A stretch of 64,000 nt of DNA from positions 521,405 through 585,404 of the forward strand of contig NZ_VUMG01000003.1 of the NCBI RefSeq assembly GCF_009696315.1. The letters are read 5' to 3'. The notes under the pieces were generated by a model. The model had not been told where the DNA came from. It did not search any database and saw nothing but the letters and a program-made list of their open reading frames with translations. How positions within the stretch are numbered: position 1 is the stretch's first letter; each line of letters opens with the position of its first letter. Shown here in pieces: positions 8,930 to 16,821 of the stretch. The stretch is from Cutibacterium porci (lineage in GTDB: Bacteria > Actinomycetota > Actinomycetes > Propionibacteriales > Propionibacteriaceae). The translations under genes were made by a program, and so were the position numbers.

Positions 8930-9595
8930 TCAGGCGTTAGCGTCTGCAACCACCTGCAAGACGGAACGGCAACGCTCACGCAGCGCCGAGACAATACCGT
9001 CTTCGCAAACATCCCCGACGAGGACGTCATCAAGACAGACGGCAAGGGCACCTGCAGCCAGCCAACGTCGCAACGCATAAGACCCGACGCCACCACGCGG
9101 TATGAGGGCAGCGTCGGGAGCCATCCGGGTGAGAATGTCACCGTAGCTAGCCGACCCCATGTCAGCAGGGGCAACCTGAACGGCGTCAGCACCACGGCCC
9201 CAAGTAGCCCGCACCTCGGTAGGCGTCAAAGCGTCGGGGGCCGCAGGAATGCCGGCCTGGCGCAGCGCGTCGAGGACCTCACCGCTTGCGGCTACCGGGA
9301 GCGCGAAGGCGACCTTGTCGTCGACAAGTCGGGGGACGTCGTCGACAGTCATCACCCCGTGGACACCAATGACGGCGCGACGGCGGTAAATCGCGAGGAC
9401 GGCGCGACGACGCTCAGCATCAGCAACGGGAAGGGTGAAGGCACGCACCTTTTCCTGGATCATCGCCTCAACAGGGGCCATAAGGTCGGCTGCCGGGACG
9501 TCGGGGAGCACCGCGATGATCTTCCCCGCCACCACCTCGTCAGGAAAAGCCAGTCGACCGTCAGTACGACCCGAATCATCAACCTGTGCGCTCAT
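8930..9595 (-). CDS. KDPG-aldolase-like protein lacking catalytic residues
   Basis: 221 residues that can be laid along Eda (2-keto-3-deoxy-6-phosphogluconate aldolase): GKIIAVLPDVPAADL at the start, the VRAFTLPV strand, ALPVAASGEVLDALRQAGIPAAPDALTPTEV, then ADAVQVAPADMGS and IPRGGVG as the phosphate-binding end. In true aldolases the VRAFTLPV region carries Glu (LEVTLR) and the VQVAPAD region carries the Schiff-base Lys (FKFFPAE). Both are missing here (no Glu; Gln for Lys). It is therefore probably not an active KDPG aldolase. It is divergent from dps; no Entner-Doudoroff partner lies nearby. Confidence 0.72.
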   Translation of the reverse strand: MSAQVDDSGRTDGRLAFPDEVVAGKIIAVLPDVPAADLMAPVEAMIQEKVRAFTLPVADAERRRAVLAIYRRRAVIGVHGVMTVDDVPRLVDDKVAFALPVAASGEVLDALRQAGIPAAPDALTPTEVRATWGRGADAVQVAPADMGSASYGDILTRMAPDAALIPRGGVGSYALRRWLAAGALAVCLDDVLVGDVCEDGIVSALRERCRSVLQVVADANA

Positions 9596-9670
9596 GGGTC
9601 ACATCATGCCCCATGGCGACACCTCCCTGATGTCATCGGGATGCTCGACCGTCCCGTTTTCGTACTTTCA

Positions 9671-9735
9671 CCGGAATACACTGGAATACAACAGACTAGA
9701 ACTCTGTTGTCATATATGTACGCCGACAGTCGGCG
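9671..9735 (+). promoter_or_regulatory. Palindrome-rich control region upstream of dps
   Basis: Three overlapping features precede dps: a direct repeat (GGAATACA then CTGGAATACA, 9673-9690), an inverted repeat ACAACAG-N9-CTGTTGT (9688-9710), and a perfect palindrome with a 1-nt centre, CGCCGAC-A-GTCGGCG (9721-9735). A TATATG sequence sits between the last two. Dps genes are usually controlled by peroxide, iron or starvation regulators; which protein binds here cannot be told. Confidence 0.5.
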
Positions 9736-9765
9736 CTTTGCCACCACGAACGAAGGAGATGTCGC

Positions 9766-10296
9766 ATGGCTAACACCGTGAATGTTCCAAATCCCGCCGG
9801 ACAGACCACCACCAAGCTGGAAAATGCTGAGTCTGGTTTCAAGGCTTCTGAAACCCTTGCCGCGAACCTTCAAAAAGTTCTCGTCGACTTCATCGCCCTA
9901 GAATTGGCTGGCAAACATGCCCATTGGAATATCGTCGGCCCCAATTTCCGTGATCTTCACCTCAACCTTGACGAGGTCGTCGGGATTGCCCGTGAGGGAG
10001 CTGACGAAGTCGCCGAGCGGATGCGCGCCCTTCATGCCGCACCAGACGGTCGTCCTGCGGTCGTCGCTGCCAACAACACTCTGCCGGAATCCCCGCAGGG
10101 TGAGGTCCTAACCCACGACGCCATCAAGGTCATCACCGCGTCAATCGAAGCTGTCACCGGAACAATGCGTGAGGTCCACGATCAGATTGACGAGGAGGAT
10201 CCCACCTCTGCCGATATTCTGCACGGATTCATTCAGCAGCTTGAACAGCAGGCATGGTTCATCAGCGCTGAAACTCGCACCCCCGCTGCTCGCTGA
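9766..10296 (+). CDS. dps: Dps-family DNA-binding ferritin-like protein
   Basis: 176 residues, ATG preceded by GAAGGAGA. The Dps ferroxidase signature is present at the dimer interface: GKHAHWNIVGPNFRDLHLNLDEVVGIAREGADEVAERM (about residues 46-83; given here only as key residues H, H-W, D and E). The polar Thr/Lys-containing N-terminal tail (about 1-25) could contact DNA. Function: oxidation and storage of Fe(II) with peroxide, protecting DNA. Single-gene unit ending in a strong hairpin. Confidence 0.93.
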   Translation: MANTVNVPNPAGQTTTKLENAESGFKASETLAANLQKVLVDFIALELAGKHAHWNIVGPNFRDLHLNLDEVVGIAREGADEVAERMRALHAAPDGRPAVVAANNTLPESPQGEVLTHDAIKVITASIEAVTGTMREVHDQIDEEDPTSADILHGFIQQLEQQAWFISAETRTPAAR

Positions 10297-10330
10297 CTCA
10301 CCGGTTCCGACACAGTCCATCGTTCACGTC

Positions 10331-10365
10331 GCTGCGGGTCCCAAGGCCGTCTTGGGGCCCGCAGC
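10331..10365 (+). terminator. Strong hairpin after dps
   Basis: Fourteen paired bases: GCTGCGGG then CCCAAG, a five-base loop, CTTGGG and CCCGCAGC with one T/G mismatch. It starts 35 bases after the dps stop. No T-run follows, common for high-GC actinobacteria. Confidence 0.7.
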
Positions 10366-10434
10366 GCGTATATGTGCCAAGCCGACTACATTGGCCACAG
10401 CCCCCTCTAAATCGTCCGACCCCAAGGAGACACC

Positions 10435-13026
10435 GTGCGACTAGCCGAAGCCCTTGACGACATGGTCGACGGTCATGCTCCCGTCACTACCGACCGTGGG
10501 GAACGCCAACCGGGCTGGGACTCCCCTGGGGCGCGTCCCCTCGACGCCGACATGGCCTTGGACCACATCGAACGAGCTGTCGCCGCCGACGGCATCTCAA
10601 TGTACGAGCACCAAGAAGAGGCAATACTGGAAATACTGTCGGGCAATCACGTTATCGTCACGACTCCGACAGGATCCGGGAAATCTCTCATCGCCGCTGC
10701 CGCCCATTTCGCATGCGTAGCAGCCGGTGGGCGCTCCTATTACACCGCCCCCATAAAAGCGCTCGTCAGCGAAAAATTCTTCAGTCTGTGCGACATTTTT
10801 GGTGCCGCCAACGTCGGCATGGTCACCGGCGACGCTTCGGTCAACGCCGACGCCCCCATCATCTGCTGCACCGCCGAGATCCTCGCGAACGTCGCTCTAC
10901 GCGAGGGCCGTCACGCCGACGTCGACCAGATCGTCATGGATGAGTTCCACTTCATCGGCGACCCCGATCGCGGCTGGGCCTGGCAAGTGCCACTGTCCGA
11001 GCTTCCGCAGGCCCAACAGATCATTATGAGCGCCACCCTCGGTGACGTCTCCGACCTCTCGGCTGGCCTAACAACTGCCACCGGTCGCCCCACGAGTGTC
11101 ATCACTGGGGTCGTCCGACCCGTCCCGCTGGAATATTCGTGGTCTATGAAGCCCGACCACGAGGCCATCGAAGAGCTCGTGGCCGATCAGAAAGCTCCGG
11201 TTTACATCGTCCACCCTTCCCAGAAACAAGCGTTAGAACGTGCCCAATCCATGACGTCGATGAAATTGGTGAGCACCGAAGAGCGCCACGCCATCGCCGC
11301 CGAAATCGCCGATTTTCGCTTCGCGAAAGGGTTTGGGTCGACTGTGCGCAAGTTCATCACAGCCGGAATCGGCGTTCACCATGCCGGAATGCTGCCAAAA
11401 TACCGCCGTCTTATCGAAACTCTGGCCCAGCAAGGCAAACTCAAGGTTATTTGCGGCACTGACACCCTCGGCGTCGGAATCAATGTGCCAATCCGCACCG
11501 TCATGTTCACGTCCCTGACAAAGTTTGACGGTCGACGCACCCGTGTCCTCAAGTCCCGCGAGTTCCACCAGATAGCCGGGCGAGCCGGACGGGCTGGATT
11601 CGACACGGTTGGCTACGTCGTCGCGCAAGCGCCTGAACATGTCATCGCCAACCAGAAAGCCCTTGCCAAGGCCGGAGACGACCCGAAGAAGCGTCGCAAG
11701 GTGCAGCGTCACAAGCCGCCGGAGGGGTTCGTCAACTACTCCGAAGAAACGTTCACCAAGCTCATTGAATCCGCCCCCGAGACCCTCCATGCTCGCATGA
11801 AGATCACTGAGGCGATGCTGCTCAACCTGTTGCAGCGCGACGAGGACACCGCTCGTGCTGTCCAGCATCTCGTCGAGGCTGCCACCCCGATTGTCACTGA
11901 ACGGCGCCGTCTCTACCGCCGAGCCGTCCAGATTGGACTGTCGCTGCTGCGTTCTGAGGTCGTCCATCGTCTCGATGCGCCCACACCCGGGGGTCGCCGA
12001 TTTGCCATGAACGAGGCTTTGCAGGATGACTTTGCCCTCAATCAGCCGCTGTCGGCATTTGCCAGCGAAGCAGTCGCTACCCTCGACCCAGAGTCCCCCA
12101 CGCATGCCCTCGACGTCGTCAGTGTCATCGAAGCCACCCTTGACAACCCCATGACTGTCCTTATCGCCCAACAGCACGCTGCTCGTGGCGAGGCCATCGC
12201 GCGGATGAAGGAGGACGGTTACGACTACGAGGACCGCATGGCCGCTGTCGAACAGATCGAGTGGCCCCGCCCCCTCGAAGACACCCTGAATGCACTTTTC
12301 GACATCTTCGCCCCGAGCCACCCGTGGATCCCCGCCGACGCCCTGCAACCCAAGTCGATTGTGCGCGATATGTACGAGCGCGCCATGACCTTCGGTGAAT
12401 TCTGCGCCTACTACAAAGTGCAACGCAGTGAGGGACTCGTGTTGCGCTATCTGACTGACGCCTACCGGGCGTTACGCCAGACGGTGCCCGAATCCGAACG
12501 CACCGACGAACTCGGCGACCTCATCGCATGGCTCGGTGACGTCATTCGCTCCACCGACTCTTCCCTCATCGACGAGTGGGAGGAGCTCACCCATCCCGTC
12601 GACGCCGAGCCCGAAGAGGTCCGGCCAGTGCGAACATTCACCTCCAACCAGCGGGCATTCACAGTGATGGTGCGCAATGCGATGTTCCGCAAGGTTATCC
12701 TGGCTGCCGACGACGATTTCGAAGCCTTAGGATCCCTCGAACCCGATGGGTCGGCTATGACGGCCAACGCATGGGAGGACGCCCTCGGCGACTACTGGGA
12801 CGAACACGACGAGATCAACGACGGCCCTGATGCCCGTGCCCCCGGTTTGTTCATGATCGAAAACGAATCAGGACGTCGCAATAGTCGGGTGTGGCTCGTT
12901 CGTCAGATCATCGACGACCCTGCCGGCAACCATGACTGGTCAATCACCGCGACTGTCGACCTCGACGAATGTGACGAGGCCGACGATCTAGTGTTGCGGA
13001 CCAGAGTATTCACGCGGCTGGACTGA
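10435..13026 (+). CDS. Ski2-like DEAD/DEAH-box helicase (DUF3516 type)
   Basis: GTG start with an AAGGAGA site. 863 residues: Walker A TPTGSGKS (about 77-84), the Ia motif APIKALVSEKF, DEFH box (about 168), SATLGDVSDL (motif III), then the second RecA domain with GIGVHHAGMLPKYR, CGTDTLGVGINVPIRTV and QIAGRAGRAGFD (motif VI). The C-terminal half (about 500-860) is helical and matches the actinobacterial helicases annotated with DUF3516. Family members act on RNA or DNA 3' to 5'; the cellular substrate in this group is not known. It stands alone, convergent with nrdG. Confidence 0.9.
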   Translation: MRLAEALDDMVDGHAPVTTDRGERQPGWDSPGARPLDADMALDHIERAVAADGISMYEHQEEAILEILSGNHVIVTTPTGSGKSLIAAAAHFACVAAGGRSYYTAPIKALVSEKFFSLCDIFGAANVGMVTGDASVNADAPIICCTAEILANVALREGRHADVDQIVMDEFHFIGDPDRGWAWQVPLSELPQAQQIIMSATLGDVSDLSAGLTTATGRPTSVITGVVRPVPLEYSWSMKPDHEAIEELVADQKAPVYIVHPSQKQALERAQSMTSMKLVSTEERHAIAAEIADFRFAKGFGSTVRKFITAGIGVHHAGMLPKYRRLIETLAQQGKLKVICGTDTLGVGINVPIRTVMFTSLTKFDGRRTRVLKSREFHQIAGRAGRAGFDTVGYVVAQAPEHVIANQKALAKAGDDPKKRRKVQRHKPPEGFVNYSEETFTKLIESAPETLHARMKITEAMLLNLLQRDEDTARAVQHLVEAATPIVTERRRLYRRAVQIGLSLLRSEVVHRLDAPTPGGRRFAMNEALQDDFALNQPLSAFASEAVATLDPESPTHALDVVSVIEATLDNPMTVLIAQQHAARGEAIARMKEDGYDYEDRMAAVEQIEWPRPLEDTLNALFDIFAPSHPWIPADALQPKSIVRDMYERAMTFGEFCAYYKVQRSEGLVLRYLTDAYRALRQTVPESERTDELGDLIAWLGDVIRSTDSSLIDEWEELTHPVDAEPEEVRPVRTFTSNQRAFTVMVRNAMFRKVILAADDDFEALGSLEPDGSAMTANAWEDALGDYWDEHDEINDGPDARAPGLFMIENESGRRNSRVWLVRQIIDDPAGNHDWSITATVDLDECDEADDLVLRTRVFTRLD

Positions 13027-13040
13027 CGCCCCTTGCCAGC

Positions 13041-13547
13041 TCACCGCGGGCTGCCCGCCCATTCCACCGCCCGGCCAACCCGCAAGGTGGCGGGCACGTC
13101 GATCACTCGCTGGTTACTACTGCCCCGCCAGTTCAGGGCGAGGGTGCGTCGAGCGAGCTGAAAAGGGCCGTCCACCACGACGTCGATCTGCCCCAACATG
13201 TCGGCTAGGTCACCATTGCGGCGCGCCTGATTCATCAACGCCTCGACGGTGTAGCCGGACCATGCCCACACGTCCCACCCCATCTCGTGAGCGGCGCGGG
13301 CCAGCTGTGCGCAGTCACCGGGCTGGCGGCTGGCCTCACCCCCAGACAGGGTCAGCCCACGAGCCAGCACCGCCGACGCCATAGCCTCGATGATCTGGCC
13401 GACGCCAACCTCCTGACCGCCGTCAGGGTCCCAGGTGGCCGGATTGTGACACCCAGGGCACTGCAGCGGGCACCCTTGCGTAAAGACCGTGAATCGGATG
13501 CCGGGACCATCAACAATTGACTCCGGCTCAATCCCAGCGATTCTCAT
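13041..13547 (-). CDS. nrdG: Anaerobic ribonucleoside-triphosphate reductase activating protein
   Basis: 168 residues. The radical-SAM cluster motif CPLQCPGC (Cys-x3-Cys-x2-Cys) is at about residues 26-33, preceded by DGPGIRFTVFTQGC and followed by TLSGGEA. It generates the glycyl radical on NrdD using SAM and a 4Fe-4S cluster. Its ATG overlaps the nrdD stop by 4 bp (13544-13547), so translation is coupled and the gene shares the B12 riboswitch control upstream of nrdD. Confidence 0.95.
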   Translation of the reverse strand: MRIAGIEPESIVDGPGIRFTVFTQGCPLQCPGCHNPATWDPDGGQEVGVGQIIEAMASAVLARGLTLSGGEASRQPGDCAQLARAAHEMGWDVWAWSGYTVEALMNQARRNGDLADMLGQIDVVVDGPFQLARRTLALNWRGSSNQRVIDVPATLRVGRAVEWAGSPR

Positions 13548-15895
13548 CCGTGCTTGACGCGATCTCGCACTTCGGCGCGCTTCGCATCATTGAACCGATC
13601 CAAGGTGCCCACCAGATATCCGGTAATACGGCGAATGCGGTCAAAGGGACCGGACGCTTCGGTCCTGCCGCACCGTGGGCACTCGTCGTCAATAATCCCC
13701 GTAAACCCACATTGTGGATCCCGGTCGACAGGATGGTTGATGGATCCGTATCCGATGCCGCTGGCGGCCATATGTTGCACGATCGCCACGAAAGCGTCGA
13801 CATTGCGAGCGGGGTCGCCTGACAGCTCGACGTAGGAGATGTGACCTCCATTCGTCAAGACGTGGTAGGGAGCCTCGATGGCAATTTTGTCTGCCGCGCC
13901 GATGTGATACCAGACCGGCACGTGGAAGCTATTCGTGTAGTACTCCCGGTCTGTAACGCCTGGGATTGATCCGTAGCGGCGTCGATCCATCCGGACGAAC
14001 CTGCCCGATAGCCCCTCGGCTGGGGTAGCCAACGCTGAAAAGTTCAAACCGGTGCGCGCGGCGGCCTCATCCATGCGGTCACGCAAATGCCCAACGATCC
14101 GTAAACCGAGCTGTTGGGCATCCCGCGATTCACCGTGGTGGGCACCGATTAACGCTGTCAGCGTCTCAGCTAGTCCGATGAACCCTACCGACAGCGTTCC
14201 ATGTTTGAGCACCTCGGCGACAGAATCGTCAGCTGACAGCCCCTCGGAGTCAATCCAGACCCCCTGCCCCATGAGAAAGGGGAAATTTCGCACCAGTTTG
14301 TGGGACTGGATCTTGAGACGATCGAGCAGTTGGTCGATAACCAGGTCGATCATCCGGTCGAAGGCACCAAAAAAGGCGTCGACGTCGTGGTGGGCCTCGA
14401 TTGCCAGCCTCGGCAAGTTGATGGAGGTAAATGACAGATTCCCGCGTCCCCAGGTCTGAGCTCGCGCCGGGTCGTGAACGTTCGACATCACTCTGGTGCG
14501 GCAGCCCATGTACGCGATCTCGGTCTCGGGGTGGCCGGGCCGGTAGTACTCGGCATTAAACGGGGCGTCCTGAAATGAAAAGTTCGGGAAGAGCCGCTTG
14601 GCGCTCACCCGGCATGCGAGCCGAAACAGGTCGTAGTTGGGATCGCCGGGGTCGAGGTTAACCCCTTTCTGGACCCGGAAAATCTGGATGGGAAAAATTG
14701 CCGTCTCCCCGCCACCCAGCCCGGCCTCGGTCGCTTCCAAAAGACACCGCACCGCCATGCGTGCCTCCGGGCTGGTGTCAGTGCCGTAGTTAATTGACGA
14801 AAATGGTGTCTGCGCTCCGGCCCGCGAATTCATGGTATTGAGATTGGCGATCAGGGCCTCCATTGCCTGATATGTCTGGCGTCGGGTCTCCTCAACAGCC
14901 TGACGCCGAATCCGTTCGGCGAGGCGATCGGTGTCGTCGACGAGCTCAGCGAACAGCCGCCGGACCTGCTCTCGTTCGCCAGCTAGGCCACCGTCATCGG
15001 GTTCCAACGTCCATGAAGACGCTGCTTCTCGCACCTCATCGGCCTTGTCCTCGTTGCCTCCAAGAGCCTCAAAAATTCTCGTCAAACCAGTCTGAGCAGC
15101 ACGCCTGAAGGTCTTGGCGACGCCCGGGGCCATGTCTCGATCAAAGTTCGGCACCGCTTGACCGCCGTGCTGATCGTTCTGGTTGGACTGAATCGCGATG
15201 CATGCCAGGGCTGCGTACGACCCAATGGATTGCGGAGCGCGCAGTACGCCGTGACCGGTGGAAAAGCCGTGTTCAAAAAGATCGGTGAGGTTGATCTGGC
15301 AGCAGGTAGTCGTCAGAGTGAGGAAGTCAAGGTCATGAATGTGAATATCCCCGTCACGGTGCGCTGCGGCGTGGGCGGGATCCAGTACCTCGAGCAGGTT
15401 GAATTGCTTTGCCGACTCGGTGCCATATCGCAGCATTGACCCCATGGCGGAGTTGCCGTCAACGTTGGCGTTCTCCCGCTTGGCGTCGGCTTCCTCTGCA
15501 GACGCGAAGGTGATCTCGCGCAGGGTACGCATCAAAGCCGATTGCTGGTCGCGGGCGACGGTACGACGCTGCCGGTACAAAATGTAGGCCTTGGCAACGT
15601 CATCGTGCCCTTGGTTCATCAACGCCTTCTCGACGAGGTCCTGAATAGCCTCAACGTCGGGGGTTTCGTCGCCAACCTCCCTCAGCCGAGACATCACCTC
15701 GAGGGCGACCTCAGATGCCCGCAGCTCAGCGGCGTCATCTCCGCACGCCGCAAATGCTTTACGGACGGCTTCGATGATCCTCGTTGAGTCGAAGCGGATC
15801 ACCCTGCCGTCACGTTTGCGAATAGACGTCGGTACCCCATGATGGTGGATTGCGCTGTGCTCAATAGCGACTTGGCCGTCGGGCATCGTCGACAT
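13544..15895 (-). CDS. nrdD: Anaerobic (class III) ribonucleoside-triphosphate reductase
   Basis: 783 residues from ATG 15895, chosen because a GAGGAG site lies 5-10 nt upstream; a longer in-frame start at 16021 would run into the riboswitch. N-terminal ATP-cone (RKRDGRVIRFDSTRIIEAV, about 22-40). The glycyl-radical region at the C-terminus reads RRITGYLVGTLDRFNDAK, so the glycine is kept. Just before it, the zinc ribbon has only three obvious cysteines (CGFTG, then CPRCG); the usual first Cys is an Asp. The enzyme makes dNTPs without oxygen. Operon with nrdG. Confidence 0.95.
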   Translation of the reverse strand: MSTMPDGQVAIEHSAIHHHGVPTSIRKRDGRVIRFDSTRIIEAVRKAFAACGDDAAELRASEVALEVMSRLREVGDETPDVEAIQDLVEKALMNQGHDDVAKAYILYRQRRTVARDQQSALMRTLREITFASAEEADAKRENANVDGNSAMGSMLRYGTESAKQFNLLEVLDPAHAAAHRDGDIHIHDLDFLTLTTTCCQINLTDLFEHGFSTGHGVLRAPQSIGSYAALACIAIQSNQNDQHGGQAVPNFDRDMAPGVAKTFRRAAQTGLTRIFEALGGNEDKADEVREAASSWTLEPDDGGLAGEREQVRRLFAELVDDTDRLAERIRRQAVEETRRQTYQAMEALIANLNTMNSRAGAQTPFSSINYGTDTSPEARMAVRCLLEATEAGLGGGETAIFPIQIFRVQKGVNLDPGDPNYDLFRLACRVSAKRLFPNFSFQDAPFNAEYYRPGHPETEIAYMGCRTRVMSNVHDPARAQTWGRGNLSFTSINLPRLAIEAHHDVDAFFGAFDRMIDLVIDQLLDRLKIQSHKLVRNFPFLMGQGVWIDSEGLSADDSVAEVLKHGTLSVGFIGLAETLTALIGAHHGESRDAQQLGLRIVGHLRDRMDEAAARTGLNFSALATPAEGLSGRFVRMDRRRYGSIPGVTDREYYTNSFHVPVWYHIGAADKIAIEAPYHVLTNGGHISYVELSGDPARNVDAFVAIVQHMAASGIGYGSINHPVDRDPQCGFTGIIDDECPRCGRTEASGPFDRIRRITGYLVGTLDRFNDAKRAEVRDRVKHG

Positions 15896-15984
15896 GCTCA
15901 CTCCTCGAAGCAGCGCACGAGTGGAGCAGGGATCGCTCCGGGTCGTCCCGCGCGCCCGTTGTCGTACCGGGCCTACAACCCGGG

Positions 15985-16195
15985 TACCGGCAGGTATTCG
16001 GACTCCAGGGCTTTCCGTCATCGGACGTGTTCCTACCGAGCGACGCTTCCCAGCCGAAGGGCCAGTGCGTGATGTCGCCGTCGTTCCCTGTTACCGCTGC
16101 GGGGCAGTTCCGGTCTCACACCGGATTCCCTCTTACGTCCCATCACCGCCACACGACGAGTTGCCCCTACATGTGGTTCTGGCGATAGGAACCAG
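15985..16195 (-). promoter_or_regulatory. Cobalamin (B12) riboswitch controlling nrdDG
   Basis: On the minus strand the region contains the conserved B12 aptamer core: GGGAATCCGGTG, then GAGACCGGAACTGCCCCGC, AGCGGTAA, and the 3' element AGTCCGAATACCTGCC (about 16004-15989). About 90 nt of expression platform follow to the nrdD ATG. There, GCTCCACTC can pair with GAGTGAGC and enclose the GAGGAG ribosome binding site, which would suit translational repression (inferred fold). Known logic: B12 riboswitches silence B12-independent isozymes when B12 allows a class II enzyme (NrdJ) to work. Confidence 0.93.
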
Positions 16196-16317
16196 CACAA
16201 GATGAAGTATATACACCGCCAGTGGTCATCCCCACCACACACCCGCCTCCTCCGGTTGGTCATCCTTGTTGTGGAGGCTGGCATGATGGACACACGCTCA
16301 GGGAAAGGACACGACCC

Positions 16318-16779
16318 ATGGAGATCACCAGCACATCCATCGCCGACGGTCAGCCAATCAAGCTGGCCTATGCCCACGCCGATGCGGGCGGCGATAACGT
16401 CAGCCCCCAGCTCAGCTGGACACCTGGCCCAGCGGGCACGAAGTCGTACGCAATCACCATCTACGACCCTGACGCCCCGACCGGATCAGGCTTCTGGCAC
16501 TGGATCCTCGCCGATATCCCGGCAGACATCACCTCACTTGATGAAGGAGGCCCGCTACCTGCCGGAGTACGCGAATGGACCAACGACTATCAGGAAGACG
16601 GCTATTCCGGAGCTTGCCCCCCGCCTGGGCCCGCCCACCGCTATATTCACACTGTCCATGCCATACCGAGCGAACATCTCGACATCCCCGACGATGCCGC
16701 AAACGTCCAGGTGCGCTTCGCTATCCACACCACCGAACTGGATTCCGCATCAATCACCGGAACGTTCCAGCAGTCGTGA
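16318..16779 (+). CDS. YbhB/YbcL-family PEBP-like protein
   Basis: 153 residues starting at ATG 16318 after a GGGAAAGGA site; longer in-frame starts run into the riboswitch spacer. Family signature: NVSPQLSWTPGP (about 24-35), the D-P-D-A-P anion-pocket motif (YDPDAPTGSGFWHW, about 48-61), YSGACPPPGPAHRYIHTVHA (GxxGPxPPxGxxHRY-type, about 96-115). Phosphatidylethanolamine-binding fold; bacterial members have no firmly established role. No partner genes: divergent from the nrd riboswitch and 40 bp before the cutinase gene. Confidence 0.9.
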   Translation: MEITSTSIADGQPIKLAYAHADAGGDNVSPQLSWTPGPAGTKSYAITIYDPDAPTGSGFWHWILADIPADITSLDEGGPLPAGVREWTNDYQEDGYSGACPPPGPAHRYIHTVHAIPSEHLDIPDDAANVQVRFAIHTTELDSASITGTFQQS

Positions 16780-16821
16780 GCCATCGACGCGGCTGTCCGC
16801 GGCACCTGCTTAACTGACGTT

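Noticed and set aside
15896..16021. Longer NrdD start
   Set aside because: It would translate the end of the B12 riboswitch, while ATG 15895 has a good GAGGAG site.
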